Notes under the pieces: generated by a model
What the model was told of the DNA's origin: nothing
Seen by the model: the letters and a program-made list of their open reading frames with translations, nothing else
Databases searched by the model: none
In this document: positions 47,431 through 60,500 of the stretch, in pieces
Layout: each line of letters begins with the position of its first letter
Position numbering within the stretch: the stretch's first letter is position 1
Position numbers and translations under genes: made by a program
Assembly: GCF_000003815.2 (NCBI RefSeq)
Contig: NC_049994.1
Coordinates: 3,087,464 to 3,151,463 of the forward strand
Source of the DNA: Branchiostoma floridae
Lineage: Eukaryota > Chordata > Leptocardii > Amphioxiformes > Branchiostomatidae
Direction of reading: 5' to 3'
DNA length: 64,000 nucleotides

Positions 47431-47880
47431 TCACAACATGGCAGGTCCGTTGGGATTGTAGCTTCTGTGGAAATTGTTCTTTTCCTCCATGGTTATGAGA
47501 TTGTCCACGCCATTAACTTTGCTCTTCTCGACGTATGTGTTGAACGAGTGGTTCCTGTACATCCCGCATACCCCCAGGTGTTGGGAGAACTTCTGCGACC
47601 TTCCGTGGAACTGCGTCTGCATGGTGTGTACGTTTGGGTTCCTGCCGCCGTAGTCTCCGTTGGATGTACGGTACTGGGGGTGAGGTCCCTTGGCCCGGTA
47701 TCCCTGAAACCAGTCTGGGTTGTCGAATCTTGCAGGCAACTTCTCGTGGACTCGGTAAAACTCGGAAGTCTTGGCTCCCTTCGGAATGCCCAGTTCGTCA
47801 ACCTCCTTGGGAGGGGCGATAGAGTCGTTGTTGGTCTCTTCCACCGCCTTTGGAGCGCCGTTTTCACCGGTTGCAGGCAT
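47431..47880 (-). CDS. PIERCE1: PIERCE1-like protein (piercer of microtubule wall)
   Basis: 149 residues, uninterrupted from ATG (47880) to TGA (47431). A disordered acidic N-terminus of about 35 residues precedes the conserved family block: SEFYRVHEKLPARFDNPDWF, then GYRAKGPHPQYRTSNGDYGG, the KFSQHLGVCGMYRNHSFNTY core and a C-terminal NFHRSYNPNGPAML. This order and spacing match vertebrate PIERCE1 (C9orf116), a microtubule inner protein that binds the lumen of ciliary doublets and helps dock outer dynein arms. The paralogue PIERCE2 lacks the YRV...RFNNP-like start, so PIERCE1 is preferred. Length is close to the vertebrate protein. The whole coding region is one exon here. It is head to head with SPAG16, 657 bp away, sharing a promoter with RFX-type sites. 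Confidence 0.88.
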   Translation of the reverse strand: MPATGENGAPKAVEETNNDSIAPPKEVDELGIPKGAKTSEFYRVHEKLPARFDNPDWFQGYRAKGPHPQYRTSNGDYGGRNPNVHTMQTQFHGRSQKFSQHLGVCGMYRNHSFNTYVEKSKVNGVDNLITMEEKNNFHRSYNPNGPAML

Positions 47881-48079
47881 CGTTTTGTCGTCTACACGGG
47901 TTTCTTGTCGTCCAGAAAAGGCGAGTTTGCGTCAGACTGCAAGGACAGTGGCTAAGGGAGACCACGGAAGATGTGAAACGTACCGCAAGTCAGGAGGAAG
48001 TCGAGCAGAGTGTGTGTCAAAGCAGCAATGGCGGCGTTTTGATGCCACGGGTCATGTTTGTTGTACTGTTATGGTGACC

Positions 48080-48093
48080 GTTCCCATGGAGAC
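48080..48093. promoter_or_regulatory. Imperfect RFX X-box, PIERCE1 side
   Basis: GTTCCCATGGAGAC resembles the X-box palindrome GTTGCCATGGCAAC at 11 of 14 positions. It lies 200 bp upstream of the PIERCE1-like ATG. Confidence 0.4.
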
Positions 48094-48503
48094 AAAGCAT
48101 TGTTTGTGCTACAGCGACATCTAGCGATATATGCTGACATATCAGCCTGTTTTATAACTGCTTCTATTTTTCGTTATATTTACAGCCGTGGATGCGCCAA
48201 AAATCAACTTAGTATAATAGTTATACTTCTAAAATTAAAATGTCAAGAATTAAAATTAACTCTGTCAAGAAACATGCAGGAAAAACATTATTCCTTGAAA
48301 GTTGGAAACATCCAAACGCAAAACCACCAAACAAATTCGATTGACCGAAAATATGGTTATCATAACAAATATTGTAGTGTTACAGCTTGTAAATAAATTT
48401 TCTTTATAAGTTGTGCACTTGATATCATTTCAAAACCGTTTCAACGGCCCAAAATGATTCTCAAAGGCGCAACACACGGAAAGCGTCTTTGTTTACATGC
48501 GAT

Positions 48504-48516
48504 GTTGCTTGGCAAC
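48504..48516. promoter_or_regulatory. Near-perfect RFX X-box, SPAG16 side
   Basis: GTTGCTTGGCAAC: two X-box half-sites in inverse orientation with a one-base spacer, 21 bp before the SPAG16 ATG. RFX factors use this motif to drive ciliary genes across animals. Confidence 0.8.
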
Positions 48517-48537
48517 CCGTTGTTCTTCAGAAACAAA

Positions 48538-48583
48538 ATGGCGGACGTAGAGGCTCCCGACGACAGTGCCTACTATTTGGACC
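48538..48583 (+). CDS. SPAG16: SPAG16 exon 1
   Basis: Residues 1-15, MADVEAPDDSAYYLD, plus one base of codon 16. The YYL(D/E)Q junction to exon 2 is conserved with vertebrates. The donor GTATCCTTT is U12-type. Confidence 0.85.
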
Positions 48584-51500
48584 GTATCCTTTGTCTTATA
48601 TTAATATTTAGCACTCTGTATTTCTGTGCAAATATTAGATAAAGCATAGAATTAGCCATAGAGTCTCTAAATTACTTTTGAAAGTCTATCATTATTAAAT
48701 GTCAGTCCAGAAAACTAGTGTGTTATGGGGAGGGGGGCACACACGGCAGTTTTCAGTGCCAAACTTTTTTTTTTCATTTTTCTGGGTACAATTTAGTGTT
48801 TAATAAGACGATCTGTGCCGTGTAGTTGAATAAAAAATCAGTTTACATCCTTAATATTAGTTTGACATTCCATGGTATCTATTATGGTACAAATTCAGGT
48901 ACATTGGTTTCTGTTTTGTTAGTGTTGTGTAACGTAACTAATGTTTCTACTTACCTGTCTGAAAAGATAGGGATATCGGAACAATATTACCTTTTTTTAA
49001 TACCTTGGCCAAGATAACATTTGATATTAGTGTTCTGGATTGGTCCATGTTTTACGGATTTGTATCACGCGGTTTCAATCAGATAATTTGAATGCACTCT
49101 GCGACTGCGTGCACCATTGTTGAAAAATGCACACACAGGATTTGGGCATTGGAATTGACGATTATATCCTTGAGGACACCAAACTTTCTCACCTCTTGGT
49201 GCATTTTGCATCTAAACCTATGTTTTCCATTCGGGTATGACAAAACTCATATACAGCATAGTGGTTTTTTTTTTCCTGCATGACATAAAAAGAAACTGTG
49301 TTCTGCATCGATCACCCTCGGTTTAAGGATCCTACTACATGGTGGTCAGTCTAGTACAGAATACACCGTGTTGTATTCCCTATCTATAGTTCTATCCAAC
49401 ACTTTGTTAGCTAGAATGCTATTTGACCTTGACCCATGACCCAGAGGTCACCATCACAGAGGACCTGGATGATGATTACCAGTATGAGGAGGTGTCTGTG
49501 GATGAGGAGACCATCGCTGGTAACCTTCACTTCCATATATGGAACTTCATTTACATATTGTTTATTTCCAGGGATCGAAATACTTTTTTTTTTTGGCTAC
49601 ATGCAAAATTGCAAGTTTGCAGAAATTTTACGTGCAATTTGAAAAATTTACATGCAAAATACAACAAGGCGGCAATCACGACAAGGATCGCTAGCTTGAA
49701 TTGGCGAATTTTGATTACATCTAGTGAAGTTACCGGAGAAAGTTACCGGCAAAAACAAAGATGAAAAAGAAAGACGTCCATATGTTGTTCTGTCTAAGAG
49801 TAGGGTGTCTAATTCCTGAGAGTATTTTTTTACGGCCAGGTGTTTTCAACATGCAAGATTGCAAGTTCAGAATATTTTTACGTGCAAATCTCGAAAATAA
49901 TGTGCAAATTGCAAGTTAAGTATGTGTATTTATTCGAACCCTGATTTCTAACTTGAAAGTTCTGACTGTGTTGGTAGGAGTCATTCTGGATAAAGTTTGA
50001 TTTGTAATTTTTTAACACAAGAAACTGGACTTATCCAATTTTTTGACTGATTGAATCTTGGACCTGTCTTAAATGTGAAGGAATGTGAAGAAAAATCCAC
50101 AGCTTCTGCGATGTCATGTTATGTAGATAACACACGTGACTCAGGCAGCAGTTGATCTTAAGTTTAAGAGAGTTTATTTTGCTCTTTGGCTCTTACTTAG
50201 TGATCATACTTAGGTTGCACTTGCTGTACAATTCATTGGCTATACAAATAAAGAAACTGAAAATGAGCAATAACCATTTTCTTGCTGTTTTCAGAAGGCG
50301 ATGAGGACTTGGATGCTGCAGTGAGAGTGATAGAAGAGGCAGCACAGGATATAAGGGCTTCAGTAAGTCAATCATCCTCTCCTTCTATTCTATAATAAGA
50401 CTGAGTCACAATTTCTTAAGTGGTGTTGAGTGACTTGAGATTAAGCGGTCACAGGTTTGATGGCATTTCTGGCTAGATATCATGTCCTTCGAAAAAACAC
50501 TTTACACGAAAAAAAACCCACCCCATCCAGGTGTAAAAATGGGTATATCTGACTAATCAGTTAGGGAAGTAAAAGGCAGTAGAAGGAGAGTAAAGGGATA
50601 GGATTTGCCTTCAATACCATGCCCTAGATACAGAAAATATTGGGTCATGACAGCCTACATATACTTTTGATTTTGATTTATCTGTGTCTTTCATGTTTCA
50701 GTTGTATTTATATGTTCCGACATATATGTCTACTTTTCTCTCTGTAAGTTTTTTATTTTTTTATTTCCTCGTATGTATATGTGAAATCTGGGCCCTATTG
50801 AAAACCAGGGTACTAGCACTGAATAGGCTATCCAGGTGTATGAAAATAAACAAAACAAAACAAACAACATGTACTTTCAAACCTACAAAAGCAATTAGAT
50901 AGTCATTACATCTTCTTTAAGTCAGGAATGTTTTTACCATTGTATTAAACATTTTTGTGTTTAAGAATCTAGTAGTATAAAACAAGACTAGTGAAGGATA
51001 TTGATGTCGATGCATCATGTTATGATACTACAGCTGCGTAGAGAGGGTGTTCCTGGTCCTGCTGTTATCGAGCGTCCGGAGGTGGTGGATGATTTCGTAA
51101 GGAACTATCTCCTAAAGATGGGGATGAGGAAGACTCTGGAATGCTTCCAGACAGAGTGGTAAGTAGGAAATTTTGATGTAAAAATTAAAGTGGACTCGAC
51201 AAGCAACTAACATCTTTTACAATGCAGTTGTATCTTAGTAAGCCATCTCTCTCTCTCTCTCTCTGACCGGTTTAGCGTCCGTTCTTCCCTGTAGCAGGGG
51301 TTGGACGTGTCGCCATGACGTTTTGGTTTAACTGCTGCTCTCCCTCCATCATCTTCGCCTGGGGCAGCAAATCAAACACACAACACGACTTGGCAAGGAT
51401 TTGAAGCGGGGGTTTTTACGGTTGAATGGCCTTTCTAACACCAACTCTGCTCACAGCCACCAGAGTCCGGCTGGGTTTCTTAGAGTTTTCCTTCTCTTGA

Positions 51501-54500
51501 GTTGGTTGGTGTTTCAGGTCACTTGGATGTTGAGTAAATCTGGAGCCGTATAGATTTAAATTTTTATCTACTTGTCGGCCCAACCAATTTCGTCGCTTAC
51601 AGCTTCTTCAGTGGTTAGAGATAAATGACAAAAACATACATGGAGTTTGCCCTCATATACTGTCCTAGTGCATTTTCATACCTTTGAATGACATAAATGT
51701 AGGATCATAAGAATTCAGTGTAATGAGTGATAAAATTTCTAATAAATGACAAACTTTTGATAATTTGAGGGAATAACGGAGACATAGCTTCTGAGCTTTT
51801 TGTGTTGATTGCTTCAAGTTTCATATATTAGTAGCACATATAATTTTTAGACTACTTAGACTCATTGTCAGAAGGTATAATGACTTTAATTTTTTCAGGT
51901 ATGAACTTCAACAGAAGGGTCTGCTTAAGGAAGAGGATGTACAAACAGTTCCAGATGTTTATTCCAGGTAAGATTTGCTGTCGTTGTGTCACTATGGCAG
52001 GGCTCTAGCCAGCGTCCGTTTTTCCGTCAATTGACGGAAATTTGCTGCGTGTGACGGAAAAATTTTATAACCAATCCGTCAACCTTGACGGTCAAAAATC
52101 TGATGAAATCTCTTTGGTGGAAGCTATAGGTGGCTTGGGGACGCCGTCCACGGCCGTAAAAGCCACACACTGTTTATTTTGCTATTGTTATGATTGTTGA
52201 CAATGTGTGTCGGTGCCCTTTCGCATACGATAATCTCATTAAAACCCGTTTTTCAAGGTCTCAGTACAGTCTCTCTAACTCCTGGAATAGTGTTTTCGCG
52301 ACAATGGGAATTGGCTGACGGAAAAAAATTTCGAGCTGGCTAGAGCCCTGCACTTTTGCAACAATTTTTTTGTTAAAAGTACCTTCAGCCGCAACTTGCT
52401 GCATAAGACCAGACTGTACGGTTTGATCCACTCACACCATGCAGAAAGGACCCCTACTTTTTTTGATAAGTGTGGTGGGTTCTTTAATGTGCTTAAAGTG
52501 TATATGGTTCAAGAATCAAGATATCCCCAAACATGGGACCTCCAAGAAACATTCTATCAAAAGGGACGACACTAACCAAAGTGGTACTCATTTTGACCTG
52601 AGTTAGCCTGGTATCCAGCCGTATTATACCTCCCGAGTCTCTTCTGTCCTCTACACAAATACAGAAGAGACTCAGGAGCTATGATATGGCTGGATACCAG
52701 GCTAGACCTGAGTAGCATAAGAGTAAGGAAATAGGACGTGAAGTGATGTTTACATAAAAGGCACAAAAATTTAGCCTTCTTTCACACATATATGGCTCGT
52801 TCTCATTTAAATGTCGAAATGCTGTCGCCTGACTTTACGCCTTGATATAGAGCAAATTATAGACAACATCACTGGTTTCTTCATTTTTCCACAACCCCTG
52901 TAATGTTTTACAAAAGATGCACCACAACATTCGTATTGGTTGATGGCTTAAAAGATTATAATAGCCACGGGTGGGATTTCACACCCTAAAAAATGGCTGT
53001 CGCCTGAGAAGAAACAAAGAATTCAAATAGTAGCCAAAAATTTAACAATTCAGTTCCCACAATGATTTGTTCGGCAGGTGAAACCAGCTACCCAGGCCCT
53101 CTGCCCGATCACGTCAGATCGCTACTGTCACTGATCTTGGAGGCTGTGTGAGGTGGTTTATGCCTGTCGCCAGATTCTGTAACAAACGTTACCACCACTA
53201 GTGCGATGGTTGCCACAGTTATATTATACACTTATAAGACTTGAAGTGGCCGTTTTTGTGACGCTGTACAGTTTTTCTGGCTTTCTAAAGAAACAAGAAA
53301 GGGTTGTTGACTGTCATTGTCGCCCACCTTGCTTACAAAATGTTGTACAGAAATGACTCTAACAAACGTTACCATTGCCACTTTTCAAATATCCCTATGG
53401 ACGTCCACTTATACCTAAATGATGTAGTCAATAAGGTAAGTCCTTTCGAAGAAAACAGGGTAAAGTCTACTGTTGTAACAAATGTTACTGGTAACGTTTG
53501 TTACCTGCGCTGTAATGCATTACCAATGGGACCGAAAATAATAAGTTGGTTAAAAGAGGAATTTTCCCAAAGAACCAAGTAGTTTTCAGTGAAAATAAAG
53601 CCGCTTTATTTTTCGACCAAAAAAATGCCATTTTCGACATTTCAATGAGAACGAGTGATATATGTCCTGTGTGCCGCACCCGAATATTTCCGGAATAGAG
53701 TATTCCCCCGAAGTAGCAACTTTGAGCGCACGTAGCGCACGAACCCCGGAAGTTTGGGACTTGGGCCTTGTTCGGGGGGTTCTTTTTGGAGGTCAGCAGC
53801 CAACCCTGGCACTGATAGCATTTTGTAGTGCTGAAACTCTGGCAGTTTAACGGTTAAACATGTAAGCTTTAGATTGTGAGTACACAACCCTAACCGCTAG
53901 ACAACCTTGCCCCTCCGTACAGGAACCAACAGCTTGATGACCATGTTAAACTTCTCAGGAAGGAGGTGGACAAGTTCAAGGATGCTGCCAAGTAAGACTG
54001 AAGTTTCTAACATGATCTTTAACCTTAGTCCTAAGTTGGTTACAATTTATTATTTCAATCTAATTTTAGAGGTATGAGATAGCTACTGTTACATTAATGG
54101 CATTAAGGATTTTGAAAGCTCAAAAATTTTATTATATAACAGAATTATGAGATCTTTGATGTCTTGTTCTGTTTTTCCCAGTCCGAAAATACATTATTGT
54201 TTTTTTGCCAGTATGTTCTTTTTTCCTTTGATTCCTTTTTTCTGCCATTAGCCAATCAGAGCTAAGGTTACATTTGAGCTGCAAATATGAGCAATCAGTA
54301 GCCAATCAGATATTACCTGTTATTGCAAATATGAGTATTTCTGTTTCTTGCACACAATGCTATAGGGCAGGCCCAATGGTTTAGTACGATTATGATAATG
54401 ACCTGGTCCAAGCAGATGTTTGTTGTTGTTGTTTTTTTCTCATACAATACTATAAGGCGAGCCTAACGGTATACATCATGTAGTATTGCAAGTGGCTTGA

Positions 54501-57500
54501 CTAAAAGGGTACAGGAAAAGTGTTGTACCTTTTCCCAAGAATGTTGCCTTTCTAGTTACAACCATTATTTCATTTCTACCAACAGCAAAGCCAAGGACAT
54601 GTACGTGAAACTGCGTAAAGAGAGAGATTTCCACCGAATGCACCACAAGAGGGTTGTACAGGAGAAGAACAAGCTGGTAACCGACATCAAAAGGTACTTA
54701 ATAAATATTATGTTTGCAAACTCTTTTATCTTCTAGAGGACTTGACTTTGCAGTAATGCTAGTTCACCTTTATCCATGTCTGTTATATTTGAAAAAGTGT
54801 AATTAGTGACATGCAGTTGACAGATAGTGGTTTCAAATTGCACTTTTTTTCAAAATATCTATTGCAGGTTGAAACCACCGTACTTAACATTGTCTGACTT
54901 GAAATCCCTAAATATAGACATGCACAACACAGCAGTATGTTGCATAATAGTATGTATTGCAGTGTACTTATAATAGTTTGTGGTAACGCTGAAGAAGAGC
55001 GATGGACATCTTTCTAATTTTCATGTGGAATCAGCATCGAGGACGGGTTTAGAATTGTAGTAGTCACTGTGAGTTCACATCTGTTTATCCTCTGTAGCTT
55101 TGTATGTAGCCTCTTAGTACTACTGTCTGTATAGCTATTAGCTGTTACTAATTGCCATACATTGTACCCTGTGTGATTGTTGAGCAATAAAATTCATTCA
55201 TTCATTCATTCTGTGGATAAGTGATACCAAGATTTCCACTAAGTCCTGTCCAACATAACAGAGCAGAGTTTGTCAACCTAAAGGCATGTATCCTCCATGA
55301 GTAACAGTGAGACACTATCTGTGCTGAGCTCTTCTGTATGTTGTAATATGTTTTGTTCCTGTGTACACTAGGCTGAAGAAACACTACGCCTCCTACGAGC
55401 CCACCCTACGCCAGCTGAAGCACAAGTATGAGACAGCCATGAAGGAGAAGATGTTGTCTAAACTGGAGAGGGACAGGGCTGTGGGACAGGTAAGTTTTTG
55501 TCTTGGAGTTTTAAGAAAAAAACCTGGAAGTCAAAGGACACATTTAGTGTTCGTGTCAGGCATTTTTAACATAGGGGGCCTCTGTGCTGTAAAGTTGATC
55601 CCCTTTAAGATACATGCTGTGATTTGGGTCCATATGCTGTGAGTGTGATCCCTACACTGTGATTTGGGTCCCTATGGTGTGTTTTGGGACCCTTCACTGT
55701 GATTTAGATCCCTATGCTGTGATTTGGGCCCTTACACTGTGAATTAGATATGCTATGTACACTGCTATTTGGGCCCGTATGCTTTCTTCCAACCAGCGCT
55801 GGGGACTTTTCTGTTGTTTGGTAAAAAATTGGATTTACCTTTAGTTCTAAATTTGGCCCTCAAAATGCAGTAAAAATTAATATTGTTTCTGAGTAGTAGT
55901 ATCCATTATTTGATTATGTTGCTGTTGGGATCCCTGACACAGGGTTATAAATTCAATTTTAGGAGGAGGATTCTCTACAATGCTCTTGCCTGCATCGCTT
56001 ATCAAGTAATCATGATAATATCCATGATTTATATTGTGTTTTGTTTACTCATATAATGCAGGTCAGTGGTCTCCAGGCCACCTTGAAGAATATAGAGACA
56101 GGCAGAGGAGAGACAGTCTTTCTTCAAGGAGGTAAGCAAGATTTTTATCTTAATTTTCAGAGCAAATTCAAGGCATCTAAAAAGTGCTACAACCCTTAAG
56201 TCTCAGTTATGACCCCATGAAAATAATTGTTGTATTAGGTATGGTCCAACCTGTCTTAAATGATTTATAAGTAGGGACTTGATACTTGTGTCTGACAAAA
56301 TATGGCAAAAAGACTACCAAAAAGTTGCCACAGTAGCCAAGTAACCCTTAGACTAAGAGTTGGTCAATTGTACAGATTTGACACTGTACTTGCATCTTGA
56401 AAATTTTGGTACAACTGCAAAGTACATGACCATGCAGTAGTGCCCTCTAGTGACTTTTGTAATTATTGCAGCATTACTATTGGTTGACATAACAATTTAC
56501 TGTGTCTGTTCAGTCCATAGTTCCCGTGAGTTGGCGAAGGCCGGGATAGGGCCCACACAGCAGAGCCTGCGTGAGGCTAGGAACATCGAGGGTCTGCCAG
56601 GGTACGATCCCAGTAAGGATCCTACCAGGGGCGAATTCAAGAGACATCCCAAAGTAAGTTTAATTTCTTGAGATTGCAGAAAAACCCAGGCAGTTTAGCT
56701 GATACTAGATGCAGTTTGAAGACACTTAAAAGTGCCTGTGACATTGATATTGAAATACAAAAGTTATGGAATACAAACCATCATAATAAGTATTTTGTCA
56801 CATAATTGTATACTTACTAATACTATAGTAATTGGTACAAAATATAGATTTTTTTTAACATAGTGGACATAAAACTGTTCAAATTTTGATTCCATTTCTT
56901 AATTCATAACCACCAGATAATCATGTTGCTTTATCTGTGTGGTAACCTAAATTTATATCTGCTGCTTTTGAAAATGGGGTATTTAGGGATATCACGTTGA
57001 TAAATTAAGCAATATTTTCAAAATGAACACATTTCACATATTTGGACTATATTACAAATTTTGAAACCACTGTCTGCTGACTTCATATCCTGAAATACCT
57101 CGTTTTTGAACTCATTCGATTCCCTTAATTTCCCTTAAAATCACAAAATTGTTTCATGTGTTTTTTCCACATTAGGATACAGAGTTTCCACTGGACAACA
57201 GAGTCAACCCCTACTTGACCAGTCAGAAGACACCCACTGGTCATCTGACCAGGACCGGAGGCTTCCGACTGACCAACACCCTGCATGCTCACCAACTGGC
57301 CATCAGCAAGTATGTTCTCTGTGCAATTATGAAAGATGTGAGGATTTTAAAAAAAGTTATTATTTTGAGGAAAAGTGGCACCAAGGACAGGACCAGTATG
57401 TCTGGTGTAAGGTACTATTAGATTGTTACTGAAGGAACAGTAGCACCAAGGACAGGACCAGTATGTATGGTGTAAGGGAGCATTAGATGGTTACTGAAGG

Positions 57501-60500
57501 TACAGTAGCACCAAGGACAGGACCAGTATGTATGGTGTAAGGGAGCATTAGATGGTTACTGAAGGTACAGTAGCACCAAGGACAGGACCAGTATGTATGG
57601 TGTAAGGGAGCATTAGATGGTTACTGAAGGTACAGTAGCACCAAGGACAGGACCAGTATGTATGGTGTAAGGGAGCATTAGATGGTTACTGAAGGTACAA
57701 TAGCACCAAGGACAGGACCCGTATGTATGGTGTAAGGGAGCATTAGATGGTTACTGAAGGTACAGTAGCACCAAGGACAGGACCAGTATGTATGGTGTAA
57801 GGGAGCATTAGATGGTTACTGAAGGAACAGTAGCACCAAGGACAGGACCAGTATGTCTGGTGTAAGGTACTATTAGATTGTTACTGAAGGAACAGTAGCA
57901 CCAAGGACAGGACCAGTATGTATGGTGTAAGGGAGCATTAGATGGTTACTGAAGGTACAGTAGCACCAAGGACAGGACCCGTATGTATGGTGTAAGGGAG
58001 CATTAGATGGTTACTGAAGGTACAATAGCACCAAGGACAGGACCCGTATGTATGGTGTAAGGGAGCATTAGATGGTTACTGAAGGTACAATAGCACCAAG
58101 GACAGGACCAGTATGTTTGGTGTAAGGGTGCATTAGATGGTTACTGAAGGTACAGTAGCACCAAGGACAGGACCAGTATGTATGGTGTAAGGGAGCATTA
58201 GATGGTTACTGAAGGTACAGTAGCACCAAGGACAGGACCAGTATGTATGGTGTAAGGGAGCATTAGATGGTTACTGAAGGTACAGTAGCACCAAGGACAG
58301 GACCCGTATGTATGGTGTAAGGGAGCATTAGATGGTTACTGAAGGTACAATAGCACCAAGGACAGGACCAGTATGTTTGGTGTAAGGGTGCATTAGATGG
58401 TTACTGAAGGTACAGTAGCACCAAGGACAGGACCAGTATGTATGGTGTAAGGGAGCATTAGATGGTTACTGAAGGTACAGTAGCACCAAGGACAGGACCA
58501 GTATGTATGGTGTAAGGGAGCATTAGATGGTTACTGAAGGTACAGTAGCACCAAGGACAGGACCAGTATGTATGGTGTAAGGGAGCATTAGATGGTTACT
58601 GAAGGTACAGTAGCACCAAGGACAGGACCAGTATGTTTGGTGTAAGGGTGCATTAGATGGTTACTGAAAGACCATTAGCACCAAGTACAGGACCAGTATG
58701 TTTGGTGTAAGGGGGCATTGGTTGGTTACTGAATAGTCTAAAGTGACCATTCAAGAATTGTTTTGATTTGACCTAGAATGAAATCTCCTTGGTTTGACTG
58801 TATTTTCATCCTTCAAAATATAGATGCCTTACAAATGTGCAACAGATGGTTACTGAAGGTACAGTAGCAGCATGAACAGGACCAGTGGACTAGCCCCTTT
58901 TTGTAGCAATTTCAAAAAGTTGTGTGGCCGAGGGCTACTGAAATGGAGATGGGCACTGTCCTATATGCCTTCGCGCTCTGGAAAGACTTTGACTTGAACA
59001 GAACATGAAATTGGCTGATACTACTGGAAAACTAACACCAATGACATGGCATGATGAAAATGCAATGAAGAACTGTAACAGTGTGACCAGTATGTATGGT
59101 ATAAGTTAGCATTAGATGGTGCAATGGGCGAGTGGGCAGAGTGTTCGCCTTGCATTCGGTAGGTCGTGAGTTCAATTCCTGGCCGAGTCATACCAAAGAC
59201 TCTAAAAATGGTACATGGTGCTTTCTCTGCTTAGCACTCAGCACTAATGAGGAAGAGTACGGAAGTTAAACACACATCACTACCAGCGGACCAGCCCCCT
59301 GCTGTAGTGGCTTGCACATGTGTGGCCCAAGGGCTTAGAAGCGGAGATGGGTGCCACCGTACGCATCTGTAGATGCAAGGGCAAACTTTAACTTTTTTTA
59401 AAACTGTAACAGTAACTGTGCTGGGTGTTTTTTGTGTTACAGTTTGGCCCTACACCCTCGTAAGGAGATTTTGGTCACCACAAGTGATGACCACACCTGG
59501 AAGATGTGGGCCATTCCTAACGGTGACATCATCATGACTGGGGAGGGTCACGAGGACTGGGTGTCTGCAGCTGACTTCCATCCAAGGTAAATGTCAATCA
59601 ACACATGACATCATCACATGGGGGTGGAGTCTAGGATGATTGAAGCATAGCTGCGGTGTTGAGCTTTAGATACAGATAATTCAGCAGTACTGAATCAGCT
59701 GAATCACATGGGGGTGAAGGTTTTAGGTTTTAGTGCTTCAGCCATATTCAAGAAATTCAGATTTTTGGGACAAACTGTAAATTTCTGTTCGAAAATTAAG
59801 TGATGAATCCTATTGATGGCTCTAATTAGAATTAGAGAAAAACTTTCAGTCTTCAAACAACTTTTTTCAAACTAATCCTCCAAAGTGTAGTTGTATGAAT
59901 TCCCATTAAATGTCAAATAATGGTTACTCAACAATACATGGTGTAGTTACTTGATTTCAGGACTGCAGTATAATTCCAAAAGTATTCTTCACTTGAAAAT
60001 TGCATTGTTATGTTGAACTATGCAATAATTAATCATTTTTCATGTTGTGACTTCCAGTGGTACCAAGCTAGCCACTACTGCAGGTGACAGTACAGTAAAG
60101 GTGTGGGACTTTGCCAAGACTGAATGTACCGTCACATTCGCAGAACACACACATGCAGGTAAGTCTTGAAAAAAAAAATTACTTTCCACTTTGGACTGTG
60201 CTTGACACTGGGCACTTTATTTCTGACCAATTCGTTGGTTTGACTGTTTGACTGTACAGTCAAACCTCTATTAGTGGCCACCTTTGCATACCGGCCACCT
60301 GCCCATAGTGGCCACTTTTTGTCGGTCCCTTGGATTCGTAATGATTAAGAAATAGGCTTATCGGCCACCTGTCCAACGCGGCCACGGCCACACGATTTCC
60401 GGTCCCGCAGGTACAAAGACACTGCCGATTACGGCCACGCGGACTGCTGATCTTTGTTTCGGCACGCGTTCAGCCATATACAGCGGCCGTATCGTCACCC

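Larger units (their letters stand above)
47881..48537. promoter_or_regulatory. Shared divergent promoter of PIERCE1 and SPAG16
   Basis: 657 bp separate the two start codons, which point away from each other. Both products are axonemal proteins. Two RFX X-box-like motifs lie inside (48080 and 48504). No TATA box is obvious at a suitable position. The SPAG16 ATG context is AAAATGGCGG, which overlaps a YY1-like core. Open frames crossing this interval have no recognised domain. Confidence 0.7.

Noticed and set aside
47467-47955. 162-codon plus-strand open frame opposite PIERCE1
   Set aside because: It is the antisense shadow of a confidently identified coding exon and matches no family I know.
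56433-56480. A third copy of the exon 14 pre-acceptor segment in intron 9
   Set aside because: It shares GCAGTAGTGCCCTCTAGTGA and nearby words with 61203, but no exon-like start follows. It is more simply a short dispersed repeat, so it was not used as evidence for the duplication.
57370-58740. Possible CRISPR array
   Set aside because: The 65-bp units are contiguous and nearly identical, with no unique spacers. The genomic context is eukaryotic.
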